Shown here: piece by piece, positions 35,651-43,555 of the stretch
Layout: each line of letters starts with the position of its first letter
How positions within the stretch are numbered: the first letter of the stretch is position 1
Origin: Alteromonas sp. CI.11.F.A3
GTDB lineage: Bacteria > Pseudomonadota > Gammaproteobacteria > Enterobacterales > Alteromonadaceae
Assembly: GCF_032925565.1 (NCBI RefSeq)
Contig: NZ_CP136708.1
Location: 3,038,001 to 3,102,000, forward strand
Length of the DNA stretch: 64,000 nt
Direction of reading: 5' to 3'
Translations under genes and position numbers: made by a program
The notes under the pieces: model-generated
Told to the model about the DNA's origin: nothing
Databases searched by the model: none
What the model saw: only the letters and a program-made list of their open reading frames with translations

Positions 35651-35684
35651 TGGTGTCAGCCCCCTTAGCTACAGGCTGACACCA
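35651..35684. terminator. Hairpin after hpd
   Basis: An 11-bp perfect stem (TGGTGTCAGCC with GGCTGACACCA) with a 12-base loop between convergent hpd and VOC genes. There is no strong T run, so termination is only likely. Confidence 0.5.
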
Positions 35685-35743
35685 TCCTGTATATTCTTAC
35701 AATATCTTTATTTTATTCCTGCGCGATCCTTGCCATACGTTTA

Positions 35744-36109
35744 TCAATCTGCGCCTTGTTCATAAAGCGCACAATACGCCCCTGATGGGTCTTTGATAAT
35801 GCAAAAACGTGAAGTGCCATGGTGACGAATGTCTCCAATTTGTTCCCCACCAGCGCTTTTAGATGCGGCTAATGCTGCGTCTAATTCGGCTACCGTGAAA
35901 TACGGCACCCAACCACCAGGAATATTGCTATTGCAGCCTCGCTTATGACATATGCCACCAGCAGGGATACCATCTTCTTTCATCATGACATAATCGTTGT
36001 AGCCACCCATGTCGAAGGCTTCTTTTTTCCACCCCATTACATTGACGTAAAAATCAGCTAATTGGTCAGCGTCATCGGTGGTGATATCCATCCATAAACT
36101 ATCGCTCAT
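35744..36109 (-). CDS. VOC-family (glyoxalase-fold) protein
   Basis: 121 residues, a single VOC module: WMDITTDDADQLADFYVNVMGW at the start, GGICHKRG, YFTVAELDAALAASKSAGG and FCIIKDPSGAYCALYE. Substrate unknown; such proteins include glyoxalase-like enzymes and resistance proteins. AAGGGGA precedes the ATG. Confidence 0.85.
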   Translation of the reverse strand: MSDSLWMDITTDDADQLADFYVNVMGWKKEAFDMGGYNDYVMMKEDGIPAGGICHKRGCNSNIPGGWVPYFTVAELDAALAASKSAGGEQIGDIRHHGTSRFCIIKDPSGAYCALYEQGAD

Positions 36110-36512
36110 TTCATTCCCCTTTTGAGGTTTTGTGCTCTAAGACTAGCGAGCCAGTATTTTTACTTATTATTCATTGATAGTTGCACACTCATTGATAATA
36201 AACCACGTAGTGATCGCGTTTATTACGTTGGATAAAAGATAGCAGTGTCAAGACAAGAAATTGCAAAATAAGCAGAACAATTTTTAAATATGTATAGACA
36301 GAGGCTGTGGAAAATGCTTGTGAATAGGTAAATGTTATCCACTGGCTATTGTTTGTACAGTTTATTTTATTGTTTAAATTCATGCGGTTAAACAAAAGCC
36401 CCAAACTACTCAACAAACTTATCCACAGATTAAGTGGATAACACGTAGCACTTAACCACAGATAGTGTTTTAATGTGGATACTTTGATTGAAACCTTTTT
36501 TTCCGGTTATTC
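36110..36512. other. 403-bp AT-rich intergenic region with DnaA-box cluster
   Basis: Upstream of the ACT-domain gene. It contains seven DnaA-box-like 9-mers (see next entry), A/T-rich runs at about 36281-36294 and 36361-36379, and only one GATC. A possible minus-strand frame at 36189-36416 lacks any recognisable feature and is not called. Confidence 0.6.
36306..36482. promoter_or_regulatory. Cluster of seven DnaA-box-like sites
   Basis: Against TTWTNCACA: perfect at 36306-36314 (minus) and 36419-36427 (plus, TTATCCACA). One mismatch at 36319-36327 (minus), 36335-36343 (plus), 36433-36441 (minus), 36452-36460 (plus) and 36474-36482 (minus). The spacing is irregular. The neighbours are not those of a chromosome origin, so this could be a DnaA-titrating or DnaA-regulated locus. 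Confidence 0.6.
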
Positions 36513-36902
36513 ATGCCAAAACAAACACTCGCTGTACGCCCCCAACAATTTACGATCCACAGCCTAGATGGTGACAGTGCCATTCCTGCAAATGTACTTC
36601 AAAGCCCACTATTTTTCTTGGGCAAAACAGAAGATGAACTGTCTATTGTTATCCCTTCAAACCTAGATGTAGATTCACTCGATTCTGATGAAGGCTGGCG
36701 AGCACTTGAACTGCTCGGCCCGTTGCATTTATCTATGGTAGGTATTATGGCACAGATAGGCGCGGTGCTTGCCGCAGTAAAAGTCTCTATCTTTGTTGTA
36801 TCAACCTTCGAAACCGACTTTTTCCTTGTGAAAGATAATAAACTTGCTGATGCAACAAAGGCATTAAAAAATGCAGGCTATACGGTTCTTGAGGGCAAGT
36901 AG
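36513..36902 (+). CDS. ACT-domain protein
   Basis: 129 residues resembling tandem-ACT proteins of the CASTOR-like type: an N-terminal part (FTIHSLDGDSAIP) and a C-terminal ACT-like fold (GPLHLSMVGIMAQIGAVLAAVKVSIFVVSTFETDFFLVKD). Such proteins usually sense amino acids. Its stop shares one base with the GTG of the EIIA-like gene, so the two are coupled. Its promoter region is full of DnaA-box-like sites. No good ribosome site is seen. Confidence 0.82.
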   Translation: MPKQTLAVRPQQFTIHSLDGDSAIPANVLQSPLFFLGKTEDELSIVIPSNLDVDSLDSDEGWRALELLGPLHLSMVGIMAQIGAVLAAVKVSIFVVSTFETDFFLVKDNKLADATKALKNAGYTVLEGK

Positions 36903-37405
36903 TGTTGATAGAAAAGCAACTCACCGCGCCTCCTGAGCAATTTAAAAAAGCCATTCCTATTGCATCACCGGTTTCAGGGCAATGTGTTTTACTGCAACAC
37001 GTTAATGATGACTTAATAAATGTTGGTGCATGGGGGCCGGGTTTAGCGCTTGTTACAGCTTCAAGTAAAGTGGTATCCCCCTTTAATGCAACTGTAATGA
37101 AAATAGATCCCCTCGACTATTCATTTGAAATTAAATCTTCTTTTGGGCTTAAATGTCGAATCAAATATGGCTTACACACCCAAATGCTGTGCGGGGCGCA
37201 GTTTTTAACTCCGTTAAAACAAGGCCAGCAGATTAAAGCCGGTGCGATGTTATTTAGTGTAAATTCTGCGTGGCTAAAACAACAAGGCGTGGAAAATATT
37301 TGTATAATGACCCTATTAAATGCCAAAGCCTTGTTAGGTGTTCTACCTACGCATCAAAAATTTGTTGATGCGGGTAGCGACACACTGTTAACCCTGTATA
37401 TTTAG
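36902..37405 (+). CDS. EIIA-Glc-like protein lacking the active-site histidines
   Basis: 167 residues. The fold of PTS glucose-type EIIA is recognisable (IASPVSGQCVLLQHVNDD, VVSPFNATV, and CRIKYGLHTQMLCGAQF in place of the usual LFVHFGIDTVELKGEGF). At the phosphorylated His90 of E. coli the protein has Lys88, and the second conserved His75 aligns with DYSF. It therefore should not carry a phosphoryl group and may be a regulator. It starts with GTG, preceded by GAGGG and overlapping the ACT gene stop. Confidence 0.8.
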   Translation: MLIEKQLTAPPEQFKKAIPIASPVSGQCVLLQHVNDDLINVGAWGPGLALVTASSKVVSPFNATVMKIDPLDYSFEIKSSFGLKCRIKYGLHTQMLCGAQFLTPLKQGQQIKAGAMLFSVNSAWLKQQGVENICIMTLLNAKALLGVLPTHQKFVDAGSDTLLTLYI

Positions 37406-37489
37406 GCAAATTCGAACCCTTTTTGAAAATGTATAATAACGCGCTTATTATGCACCTATTCTAACTTCACGCTGTAACGGAGTATCCTT

Positions 37490-37837
37490 TTGAGTACAAC
37501 AATGTATGGCATCGCAAATTGCGACACGATTAAAAAAGCTAAGAAATGGTTAGCTGAGAACAACATCGAATTTACTTTTCACGACTATAGAAAAGACGGC
37601 ATAGACGCTGAATTTCTTGCCGACGCTGAAGCCAACCTTGGCTATGAAGTGATGTTGAACAAACGTGGGACTACCTTTCGCCAACTTGATGACAGTGATA
37701 AAACAGATATCACCCGCGAAAAAGCCCTTGCTTTGTTACTGGAACACCCTGCGATGGTGAAGCGCCCTGTTTTGAATCATAACGGCACGTATCACATTGG
37801 CTTTAAACCTGCGCAGTATGAGGAAATATTTTGTTAA
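37490..37837 (+). CDS. ArsC/Spx-family reductase-like protein (YffB type)
   Basis: 115 residues: [19 protein letters not shown] with the single N-terminal Cys and [17 protein letters not shown], and KRPVL near the end, as in YffB. A glutathione-dependent thiol reductase role is proposed for the family. The TTG at 37490 is the likely start: GGAG lies seven bases upstream, too far from the ATG at 37502. It overlaps dapE by 7 bp, the same pairing as in E. coli. Confidence 0.88.
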   Translation: MSTTMYGIANCDTIKKAKKWLAENNIEFTFHDYRKDGIDAEFLADAEANLGYEVMLNKRGTTFRQLDDSDKTDITREKALALLLEHPAMVKRPVLNHNGTYHIGFKPAQYEEIFC

Positions 37838-38964
37838 ACGATAACGTAATAGACATTGCTAAAAACTTAATGAACAGGCGTTCGGTTACCCCTGAAGATG
37901 AGGGCTGCCAAGAAGCCATGAAAGACTTCTTAGGTACCTTAGGGTTTAACAATGAAACCATGGTGTTTGACGATACCACCAACCTTTGGTCTCGTCGTGG
38001 TACCGAAGGCCCAGTTTTTTGCTTTGCTGGTCACACCGACGTGGTGCCTAGTGGCCCAGAGAGCGCATGGAAAACTCCGCCTTTTACGGCTACTGAAGTA
38101 GATGGCTATTTACATGGCCGTGGTGCTGCCGATATGAAGGGTAGCTTAGCGGCAATGTTAGTGGCAACCCGCCAATTCGTGGCCGATTATCCCGATCATA
38201 AAGGAAGTATTGCCTACCTTATTACTAGTGACGAAGAAGGGCCGTTTATTAACGGTACTACACGTGTCATTGATACCCTTGAAGCGCGCAATGAGAAAAT
38301 TACTTGGTGCTTAGTGGGCGAACCATCTTCTACGGATGAAGTGGGCGATATTGTCAAAAATGGCCGTCGTGGATCATTAACTGGCGATCTCACTGTTAAA
38401 GGTATTCAAGGTCATGTTGCTTACCCACATTTAGCTAAAAACCCCGTTCATTGTGCTACTCCGGCATTAACTGAATTAGCGCAATCTCATTGGGATAATG
38501 GCAACGAGTTTTTCCCCCCCACCAGCTTTCAAATTTCAAACATTAATGGCGGTACAGGTGCAGGTAATGTTATTCCTGGCGAACTTCATGTGTGCTTCAA
38601 CTTCCGGTTTTCAACCGAAGTAACAGATCAAGAACTGATTAAGCGTGTTACGACTATCTTGGATAAACACGAACTTGATTACGACATAAAGTGGACGTTT
38701 AACGGCCAGCCTTTTTTAACCGACTCGGGCCCACTATTAACTGCCACCGAAAAAGCGATTGCTGATGTACGTGGTAAACCCACTATTTTGTCTACCGCAG
38801 GCGGCACATCTGATGGCCGTTTTATTGCGCCTACGGGGGCACAAGTTATTGAGTTAGGGCCAGTGAATGCCACCATTCATAAAATAGATGAATGCGTGAA
38901 AATGAGCGACTTAGAGTCTTTAAGCGACATGTACTACGGTATTTTGGTTAATCTACTCGCATGA
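37831..38964 (+). CDS. dapE: Succinyl-diaminopimelate desuccinylase
   Basis: 377 residues. M20 metallopeptidase-family zinc residues lie in [27 protein letters not shown] and [11 protein letters not shown]. It produces LL-diaminopimelate for lysine and peptidoglycan. A TTG start is chosen because AGGA lies six bases upstream and the N-terminus then matches the family ([20 protein letters not shown]). Overlaps yffB-like gene by 7 bp and the peptidase gene by 4 bp. Confidence 0.95.
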   Translation: MLNDNVIDIAKNLMNRRSVTPEDEGCQEAMKDFLGTLGFNNETMVFDDTTNLWSRRGTEGPVFCFAGHTDVVPSGPESAWKTPPFTATEVDGYLHGRGAADMKGSLAAMLVATRQFVADYPDHKGSIAYLITSDEEGPFINGTTRVIDTLEARNEKITWCLVGEPSSTDEVGDIVKNGRRGSLTGDLTVKGIQGHVAYPHLAKNPVHCATPALTELAQSHWDNGNEFFPPTSFQISNINGGTGAGNVIPGELHVCFNFRFSTEVTDQELIKRVTTILDKHELDYDIKWTFNGQPFLTDSGPLLTATEKAIADVRGKPTILSTAGGTSDGRFIAPTGAQVIELGPVNATIHKIDECVKMSDLESLSDMYYGILVNLLA

Positions 38965-39644
38965 ACCCCGCTATCTGGTTAGGGCAAGACAATCCTCACC
39001 TTGTTGATGCAGGAAATGGACATTCCTTGCATGCTAACGTGCTACCTGCCTTTGTTAATATGCAACAAGCTGCCCGTGATGATGGTATAGATTTATGCTT
39101 AGTGAGCAGCTTTCGTCAGTTTGATAAACAGTGCGCTATTTGGAATAGAAAATGGCGCGGCGAAGCGGCGCTATTGGATAGCAAGGGTACCGCATTAAAC
39201 CCGAATACGTTATCGGACGTAGAAAAACTACATGCAATACTGAAGTGGTCAGCGTTGCCTGGCGGTAGTCGTCATCACTGGGGTAGTGATTTTGATGTTT
39301 ATGACAAGCACGCGGTTGAACAATGGGACGGTAAATTTTCATTGGTTGACAGTGAATACCGTGAAGGTGGGCCTTGCTTTGCATTGGCTAAGTGGCTTGA
39401 AGCGAACATGCGCACTTTTGGCTTCTTCCGCCCGTTTAGTGAAAACAAAGGAGGCGTGGCGTGTGAGCTTTGGCATCTGAGTCATCAGGGCGTTGCCACT
39501 GAATTTGAACAAGCGCTTTCCCTAGCAGCACTGACTAGTGTGATTGAGCGCAGTGGTATTGAAGGTAAAGCCGTTGTGCTTGAGCATATTGAAGAGATTT
39601 ACTGTCGCTATGTGTTAAATCGTGGCACAGCGTGGGAGGAATAA
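38961..39644 (+). CDS. M15-family D-Ala-D-Ala carboxypeptidase-like protein
   Basis: 227 residues. The zinc site pattern [13 protein letters not shown] and ELWHLSH is that of VanY/M15B peptidases; [16 protein letters not shown] is the conserved substrate-side segment. There is no signal peptide, which is odd for an enzyme acting on peptidoglycan peptides. It overlaps dapE by 4 bp (ATGA), so it is in the same operon, which is thematically tied to diaminopimelate. Confidence 0.88.
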   Translation: MNPAIWLGQDNPHLVDAGNGHSLHANVLPAFVNMQQAARDDGIDLCLVSSFRQFDKQCAIWNRKWRGEAALLDSKGTALNPNTLSDVEKLHAILKWSALPGGSRHHWGSDFDVYDKHAVEQWDGKFSLVDSEYREGGPCFALAKWLEANMRTFGFFRPFSENKGGVACELWHLSHQGVATEFEQALSLAALTSVIERSGIEGKAVVLEHIEEIYCRYVLNRGTAWEE

Positions 39645-39726
39645 GCTCATACATAGCTGCAAACACATCACAGTGTGTAGAAGCGCGTACAAGAAGTTTA
39701 AGCAAGAATAACTAATGGAGACAGGG

Positions 39727-39894
39727 ATGAATACGCTTTGGGTCGTCATTATTATCGTTATTGTATTGGGCGTGGTCGTTGGCAATATTACGCTGTTAAA
39801 ATACAGTGCTAAATTTAAATTCCCAACGCCGCTTAAAAAGAACGACGATAAACAACAGAAGAATGGGTTTGAAGATGAAGAGGACGACTGGTAA
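39727..39894 (+). CDS. Small single-span membrane protein, DUF2897
   Basis: 55 residues: MNTLWVVIIIVIVLGVVVGN forms one membrane helix, followed by LLKYSAKFKFP and a very acidic tail ending EDEEDDW. This is the pattern of DUF2897 proteins. A good ribosome site (GGAGACAGG) precedes the ATG. Function unknown. Confidence 0.85.
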   Translation: MNTLWVVIIIVIVLGVVVGNITLLKYSAKFKFPTPLKKNDDKQQKNGFEDEEDDW

Positions 39895-39978
39895 AACAGT
39901 CGCCCTGCTGAAAAGTGCCCCATATTCAATTTTCGTACACCGGACTTGAACTAGAGTTTGGGCTTGAACTCGGGTCTG

Positions 39979-40014
39979 GGCTAAAACGAATCAGAACGTA
40001 GAATCGTTTTAGCC
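39979..40014. terminator. Hairpin between convergent genes
   Basis: GGCTAAAACGA at 39979-39989 pairs perfectly with 40004-40014 across a 14-base loop. A second short stem, AGCC/GGCT with T5, follows on the + strand at about 40011-40026. Confidence 0.6.
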
Positions 40015-40024
40015 TAACGGCTTT

Positions 40025-40351
40025 TTAAAGCGGCGATGTTTTTACTGCAGTACCACTAATACTCACCATCAACATACTGCCCTTATCCCCGATAACTTGG
40101 TAATCAAGATCTATTCCCACAACCGCATTTGCTCCCATGCTTCTAGCTTCGTGTTCAAGTTCAGTAAACGCCAGTTTTCTCGCTCGGGTTAACTCTTCTT
40201 CATAAGAACCAGAACGACCACCTACAATATCGCGAATTGAGGCAAATAAATCTTTTACTATGTTAGCGCCCATTACGGCCTCGCCAACCACAATGCCATA
40301 GTAGGCTTCAATCTTTTGGCCTTCTAAAGTAGGCGTAGTTGAAATTATCAT
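40025..40351 (-). CDS. YbjQ/UPF0145 family protein
   Basis: 108 residues, full length for the family. Diagnostic stretches are [40 protein letters not shown] and [11 protein letters not shown]. The family forms a pentameric ring of unknown role, sometimes called heavy-metal binding. AAGGAG precedes the ATG. Confidence 0.92.
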   Translation of the reverse strand: MIISTTPTLEGQKIEAYYGIVVGEAVMGANIVKDLFASIRDIVGGRSGSYEEELTRARKLAFTELEHEARSMGANAVVGIDLDYQVIGDKGSMLMVSISGTAVKTSPL

Positions 40352-40476
40352 GGGTTGCTCCTTGCTAAGTTATTATGAAAATTGCGTTTATATTTTGGTC
40401 TTTTAGTAGACCATGAATTATTCACAGAAGTGCTAGCCACCTAGCACACAATTGACCTGTACACGTTTACCCTAGC

Positions 40477-40881
40477 CTATTTAGATAATGCCTGTTTCAG
40501 CGCATCAACCAATTCAGTCGCTTTATCGTCAGGGTAAGCCACAACAGCTTGCGCGCCCCAAATTGGCTTTGGCCATGCGATATCACTTTTATACCGTGCA
40601 ACATGGTGAATGTGCAACTGACTCACCACATTACCAAGCGCCGCTATATTTAATTTATCAGGTGAAAACTGAGTTTGTAATGAACGACTTACCTGTGCTG
40701 ATTCTTTTAAAAATTGCTGCTGTTGCTCGTCTGATAATTCAATGATTTCAGTTACCCCATCTACACGAGGCACTAATATTAACCATGGAAACTGGCTATC
40801 ATTCATGAGCAATACCCGACAAAGGGGCAAATCGTGAATGAAAATCGTATCAGCCTCTAGCCTTGTATCTAACTTAAACAC
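40477..40881 (-). CDS. HIT-domain protein
   Basis: 134 residues of the histidine triad superfamily with the QLHIHHVARYKSD motif and WPKPIWG. In this bacterial subgroup the third His of the classical HxHxH is commonly absent. Substrate unknown, probably a nucleotide. GTG start at 40881, with GGAG seven bases upstream. It overlaps the end of astE by 8 bp. Confidence 0.9.
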   Translation of the reverse strand: MFKLDTRLEADTIFIHDLPLCRVLLMNDSQFPWLILVPRVDGVTEIIELSDEQQQQFLKESAQVSRSLQTQFSPDKLNIAALGNVVSQLHIHHVARYKSDIAWPKPIWGAQAVVAYPDDKATELVDALKQALSK

Positions 40882-41911
40882 TGAGTTTCTCCAACTTTGT
40901 GGGTACCACTGTTAATAAAGCGCGTTGCCCTATTGCCACATTCGCATTAGGAAACACTATCGCTTCTCCGTCTTGCTGTGCCGTGTAGGTAGCACCAGTT
41001 TCAGTAGCCAATACCGTGTCTTTCGCATAATCCGTAAAATTAGGCGTATCGTCATCGAAATGCAACGTAAAATCGTCTTGATGGCGATTGATAACTTGAT
41101 TCACCCGATAAATATCTAGCGAGTCTATATCAACCTCGGGTCTAAAGTCATCGTTACAAATAAGTGCAGTAATGGATTGTTTTGCTGCTTCAAAACGGCT
41201 CATGTCGTTTTGACCAAATGGCTGCACTTTACCTAATTCAACGGTAAAGGCATGCGCGTGATGCTGCACAGAAGAAGAGTAACTAAACGTTGTGGTCGCT
41301 GACTCAGATAACAAGATAGTTTGAATACCGCACGCGGCTAAAAATCCAAGCTGGCTTTTACTGTGCGCTTTGCCATGTAAATACGGATACACCGCAAACT
41401 TTTCATTTTTAGACTCTCGAATAGCCGTATGTAAGTCGTAGTGATATTTCTCGTCGCCAGGACGTGCCACAGCAAAGAAATCGGTTATCGCATCTTCTAG
41501 CGCTTTAGCCCGTATGCGCTCGCTATTGTTACAACCTTCACCTTTAGAGTGTGCACCATTAAACAATCGGTTCATGTTTTCTTCTACGAACCTTTCAGCA
41601 ATATCCATGGCGGGTAAATTACCGAAAAGAAAAAGTACACGATGACTAAGCGTTATTTTACCGGTAAAAATATGCTGTACCAGCTCGTCGCATATTTCGA
41701 TAGGGGCGGTTTCATTTCCATGAACACCACTTGATAACACAACGTGTTTATTTACCGACGTTTTTGCTCGTGGCGTAAAGGCGATAATACCCGGCGCGGT
41801 AATAGCAACGTCAGTACCATTGTCTAATGAAAATTGAATTGGAGAGGTAAATAACTCAGGTTGAGTTCTAGACAAAGAAAGAAAATTCTCTTGTTCGATA
41901 AGTTGCTGCAT
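40874..41911 (-). CDS. astE: Succinylglutamate desuccinylase
   Basis: 345 residues. Zinc-site motif SSGVHGNETAP and YHYDLHTAI fit the AstE/aspartoacylase family. It releases glutamate and succinate in the last step of the AST arginine pathway; astABCD are not in the window. Overlaps the HIT gene by 8 bp. Confidence 0.94.
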   Translation of the reverse strand: MQQLIEQENFLSLSRTQPELFTSPIQFSLDNGTDVAITAPGIIAFTPRAKTSVNKHVVLSSGVHGNETAPIEICDELVQHIFTGKITLSHRVLFLFGNLPAMDIAERFVEENMNRLFNGAHSKGEGCNNSERIRAKALEDAITDFFAVARPGDEKYHYDLHTAIRESKNEKFAVYPYLHGKAHSKSQLGFLAACGIQTILLSESATTTFSYSSSVQHHAHAFTVELGKVQPFGQNDMSRFEAAKQSITALICNDDFRPEVDIDSLDIYRVNQVINRHQDDFTLHFDDDTPNFTDYAKDTVLATETGATYTAQQDGEAIVFPNANVAIGQRALLTVVPTKLEKLSV

Positions 41912-42001
41912 ACATAAACCAATAATAGCTTGAATAGCACTAGTTTAGCGATTTGGTCAGGCTAATGCACGTATTGCCACAGTTAGCAGAAGGTATTTTA
42001 T

Positions 42002-43303
42002 TTACGCACGTAAAGGAGAGTTACCGACAATAATTTCTTGCTGCGCCAACTCAATAAAATCATTCAATGGAATGGCTTTTGAAAACAAATAACCTTGCCC
42101 TATGGATACACCTACCTCTCGAAGAATGTGTAGTTGAGCAATAGTTTCCACGCCCTCGGCGATTACATCGCAGTTCTTGGCTTTTCCGATGACTTTGGCA
42201 GCTTCGATAATGGCTCGATTTACAGGATGTTTAGCTAATTCTATGACAAACGTTTTGTCTATTTTAAGGGCACTTAAATCAAGATCGCGTATATAAGCTA
42301 AGTTTGAATATCCCTTACCAAAATCATCTACTGAAATAGCGACCCCTAACGCTCGTAACTCATCGAGCTGCTTTTTCACCATAAGTGAATTAGACAAGGC
42401 CACGTCTTCCGTTAATTCTAACTCTATGCGTGTAAGCGGCATGGCGTACGATTTACTGAGCATCTTTAACGAGGGGATCAGATGATTATCATACAATTGA
42501 GTAGGCGAAATATTAACGGATAAGGTTAGCGATAAACGGTGAAAATCAAAATCAACTAAGCTTCTAAACGCATGCTCTAACGTCCAATAGCCCAGCTCAT
42601 TCATCATGTTATACGACTCTGCCGCTTCAATAAGTGGGCCTGGAAATAACACACCGTCTAACGGATGATTCCAGCGAAGTAGGCACTCTGCGCCAATGAC
42701 TTCAAGGGTTTGCAAATTTACTTTAGGCTGATAGTAGAGCTCTAATTCATTTTGCGACAAAGCGCGTTTCAAATCGGCTTTTAATGCAAGGCTTCGACCT
42801 GTGTCTGTTGTATCTTGCATACTGTACAGACAGAAATTTTCGTACTTATTTTCTTTAGCTTGCTTTAATGCAGCCTCTCCGCGAGATACAAATGCTGTAA
42901 TTTCGAAGGCTTGGCTATCTGATGTCACTACACCTACATTAAAATCGGCAATGAATGCATGGCCGTCGTGATGCATGGGGGTTTTGAAATGTTCTACCAA
43001 CCGTTCGAACATGTCGCGCATTTGGCTGGGACTGCGCATACCAGGAAACGCAATACCGAACACATCACCGCTTATTCTTCCTAGGCCAATATCTGCACCA
43101 AATAGGGAATGAATACGATTAGCAATTTCTAGCAGAAATCTATCGCCAATATTAATCCCCAAACTGGTCGTGACATCTGAAAAACGGACCACATCTACCA
43201 GCATTAGTGATAACGACGGATGTAATACACCACACTTCGAAATGGTATCGATAAACGCAAATCGATTGGGAAGTGTAGCCAGCGACTTATGATGTTGGCT
43301 CAT
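42002..43303 (-). CDS. c-di-GMP phosphodiesterase with degenerate GGDEF and EAL domains
   Basis: 433 residues. The GGDEF domain has SGDVF at 78-82 and should not make c-di-GMP. The EAL domain begins ECLLR at 206 and keeps NISPTQ, TEDV, DDFGKGYSNL, KIDKTF, AEGVET and GQGYLF, so phosphodiesterase activity is likely. No sensor or membrane domain is seen. A lone gene. Confidence 0.92.
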   Translation of the reverse strand: MSQHHKSLATLPNRFAFIDTISKCGVLHPSLSLMLVDVVRFSDVTTSLGINIGDRFLLEIANRIHSLFGADIGLGRISGDVFGIAFPGMRSPSQMRDMFERLVEHFKTPMHHDGHAFIADFNVGVVTSDSQAFEITAFVSRGEAALKQAKENKYENFCLYSMQDTTDTGRSLALKADLKRALSQNELELYYQPKVNLQTLEVIGAECLLRWNHPLDGVLFPGPLIEAAESYNMMNELGYWTLEHAFRSLVDFDFHRLSLTLSVNISPTQLYDNHLIPSLKMLSKSYAMPLTRIELELTEDVALSNSLMVKKQLDELRALGVAISVDDFGKGYSNLAYIRDLDLSALKIDKTFVIELAKHPVNRAIIEAAKVIGKAKNCDVIAEGVETIAQLHILREVGVSIGQGYLFSKAIPLNDFIELAQQEIIVGNSPLRA

Positions 43304-43503
43304 GACAGATTCCTTGCACTAAACGGCGGCTAGGTACTAAAAATTGGCAAATGGTAGTTCAACATGACTTATCACTAAGCGCAACGGCCGCTAAGTATAT
43401 AAGTCCATACTTAATTATAAATCGTAGGCCTTTTTTCTTATGATCTGACTACGTATTGATTTTAATTTATTTTTTGCTTTGACCTGATTAACATACCACG
43501 ACA

Positions 43504-43540
43504 AAAAGCCCAGAAAGCATAGCATTTCTGGGCTTTTTTC
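43504..43540 (-). terminator. Terminator of glgP
   Basis: A 14-bp stem (AAAAAGCCCAGAAA with TTTCTGGGCTTTTT) around an 8-base loop, with T tail on both strands. Confidence 0.9.
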
Positions 43541-43555
43541 AGAGACTAGTTGAGA

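Noticed and set aside
36189..36416. A minus-strand frame of 75 codons
   Set aside because: It lies across the DnaA-box cluster, lacks a ribosome site and shows no recognisable domain.
36306..36482. The DnaA-box cluster as the chromosomal origin oriC
   Set aside because: No dnaA, mnmG or mioC-like neighbours, almost no GATC sites and no clear 13-mer unwinding repeats; kept only as a DnaA-related locus.
40396..40413. TGGTCT/AGACCA inverted repeat as a further RutR operator
   Set aside because: The half-sites are in the opposite orientation and spacing to the RutR consensus, and the adjacent genes are not purine-related.
40477..40881. Loss of the third histidine in the HIT motif as a sign of inactivation
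   Set aside because: Related bacterial HIT proteins of this subgroup share the HxHxxAR form, so it is not unusual.
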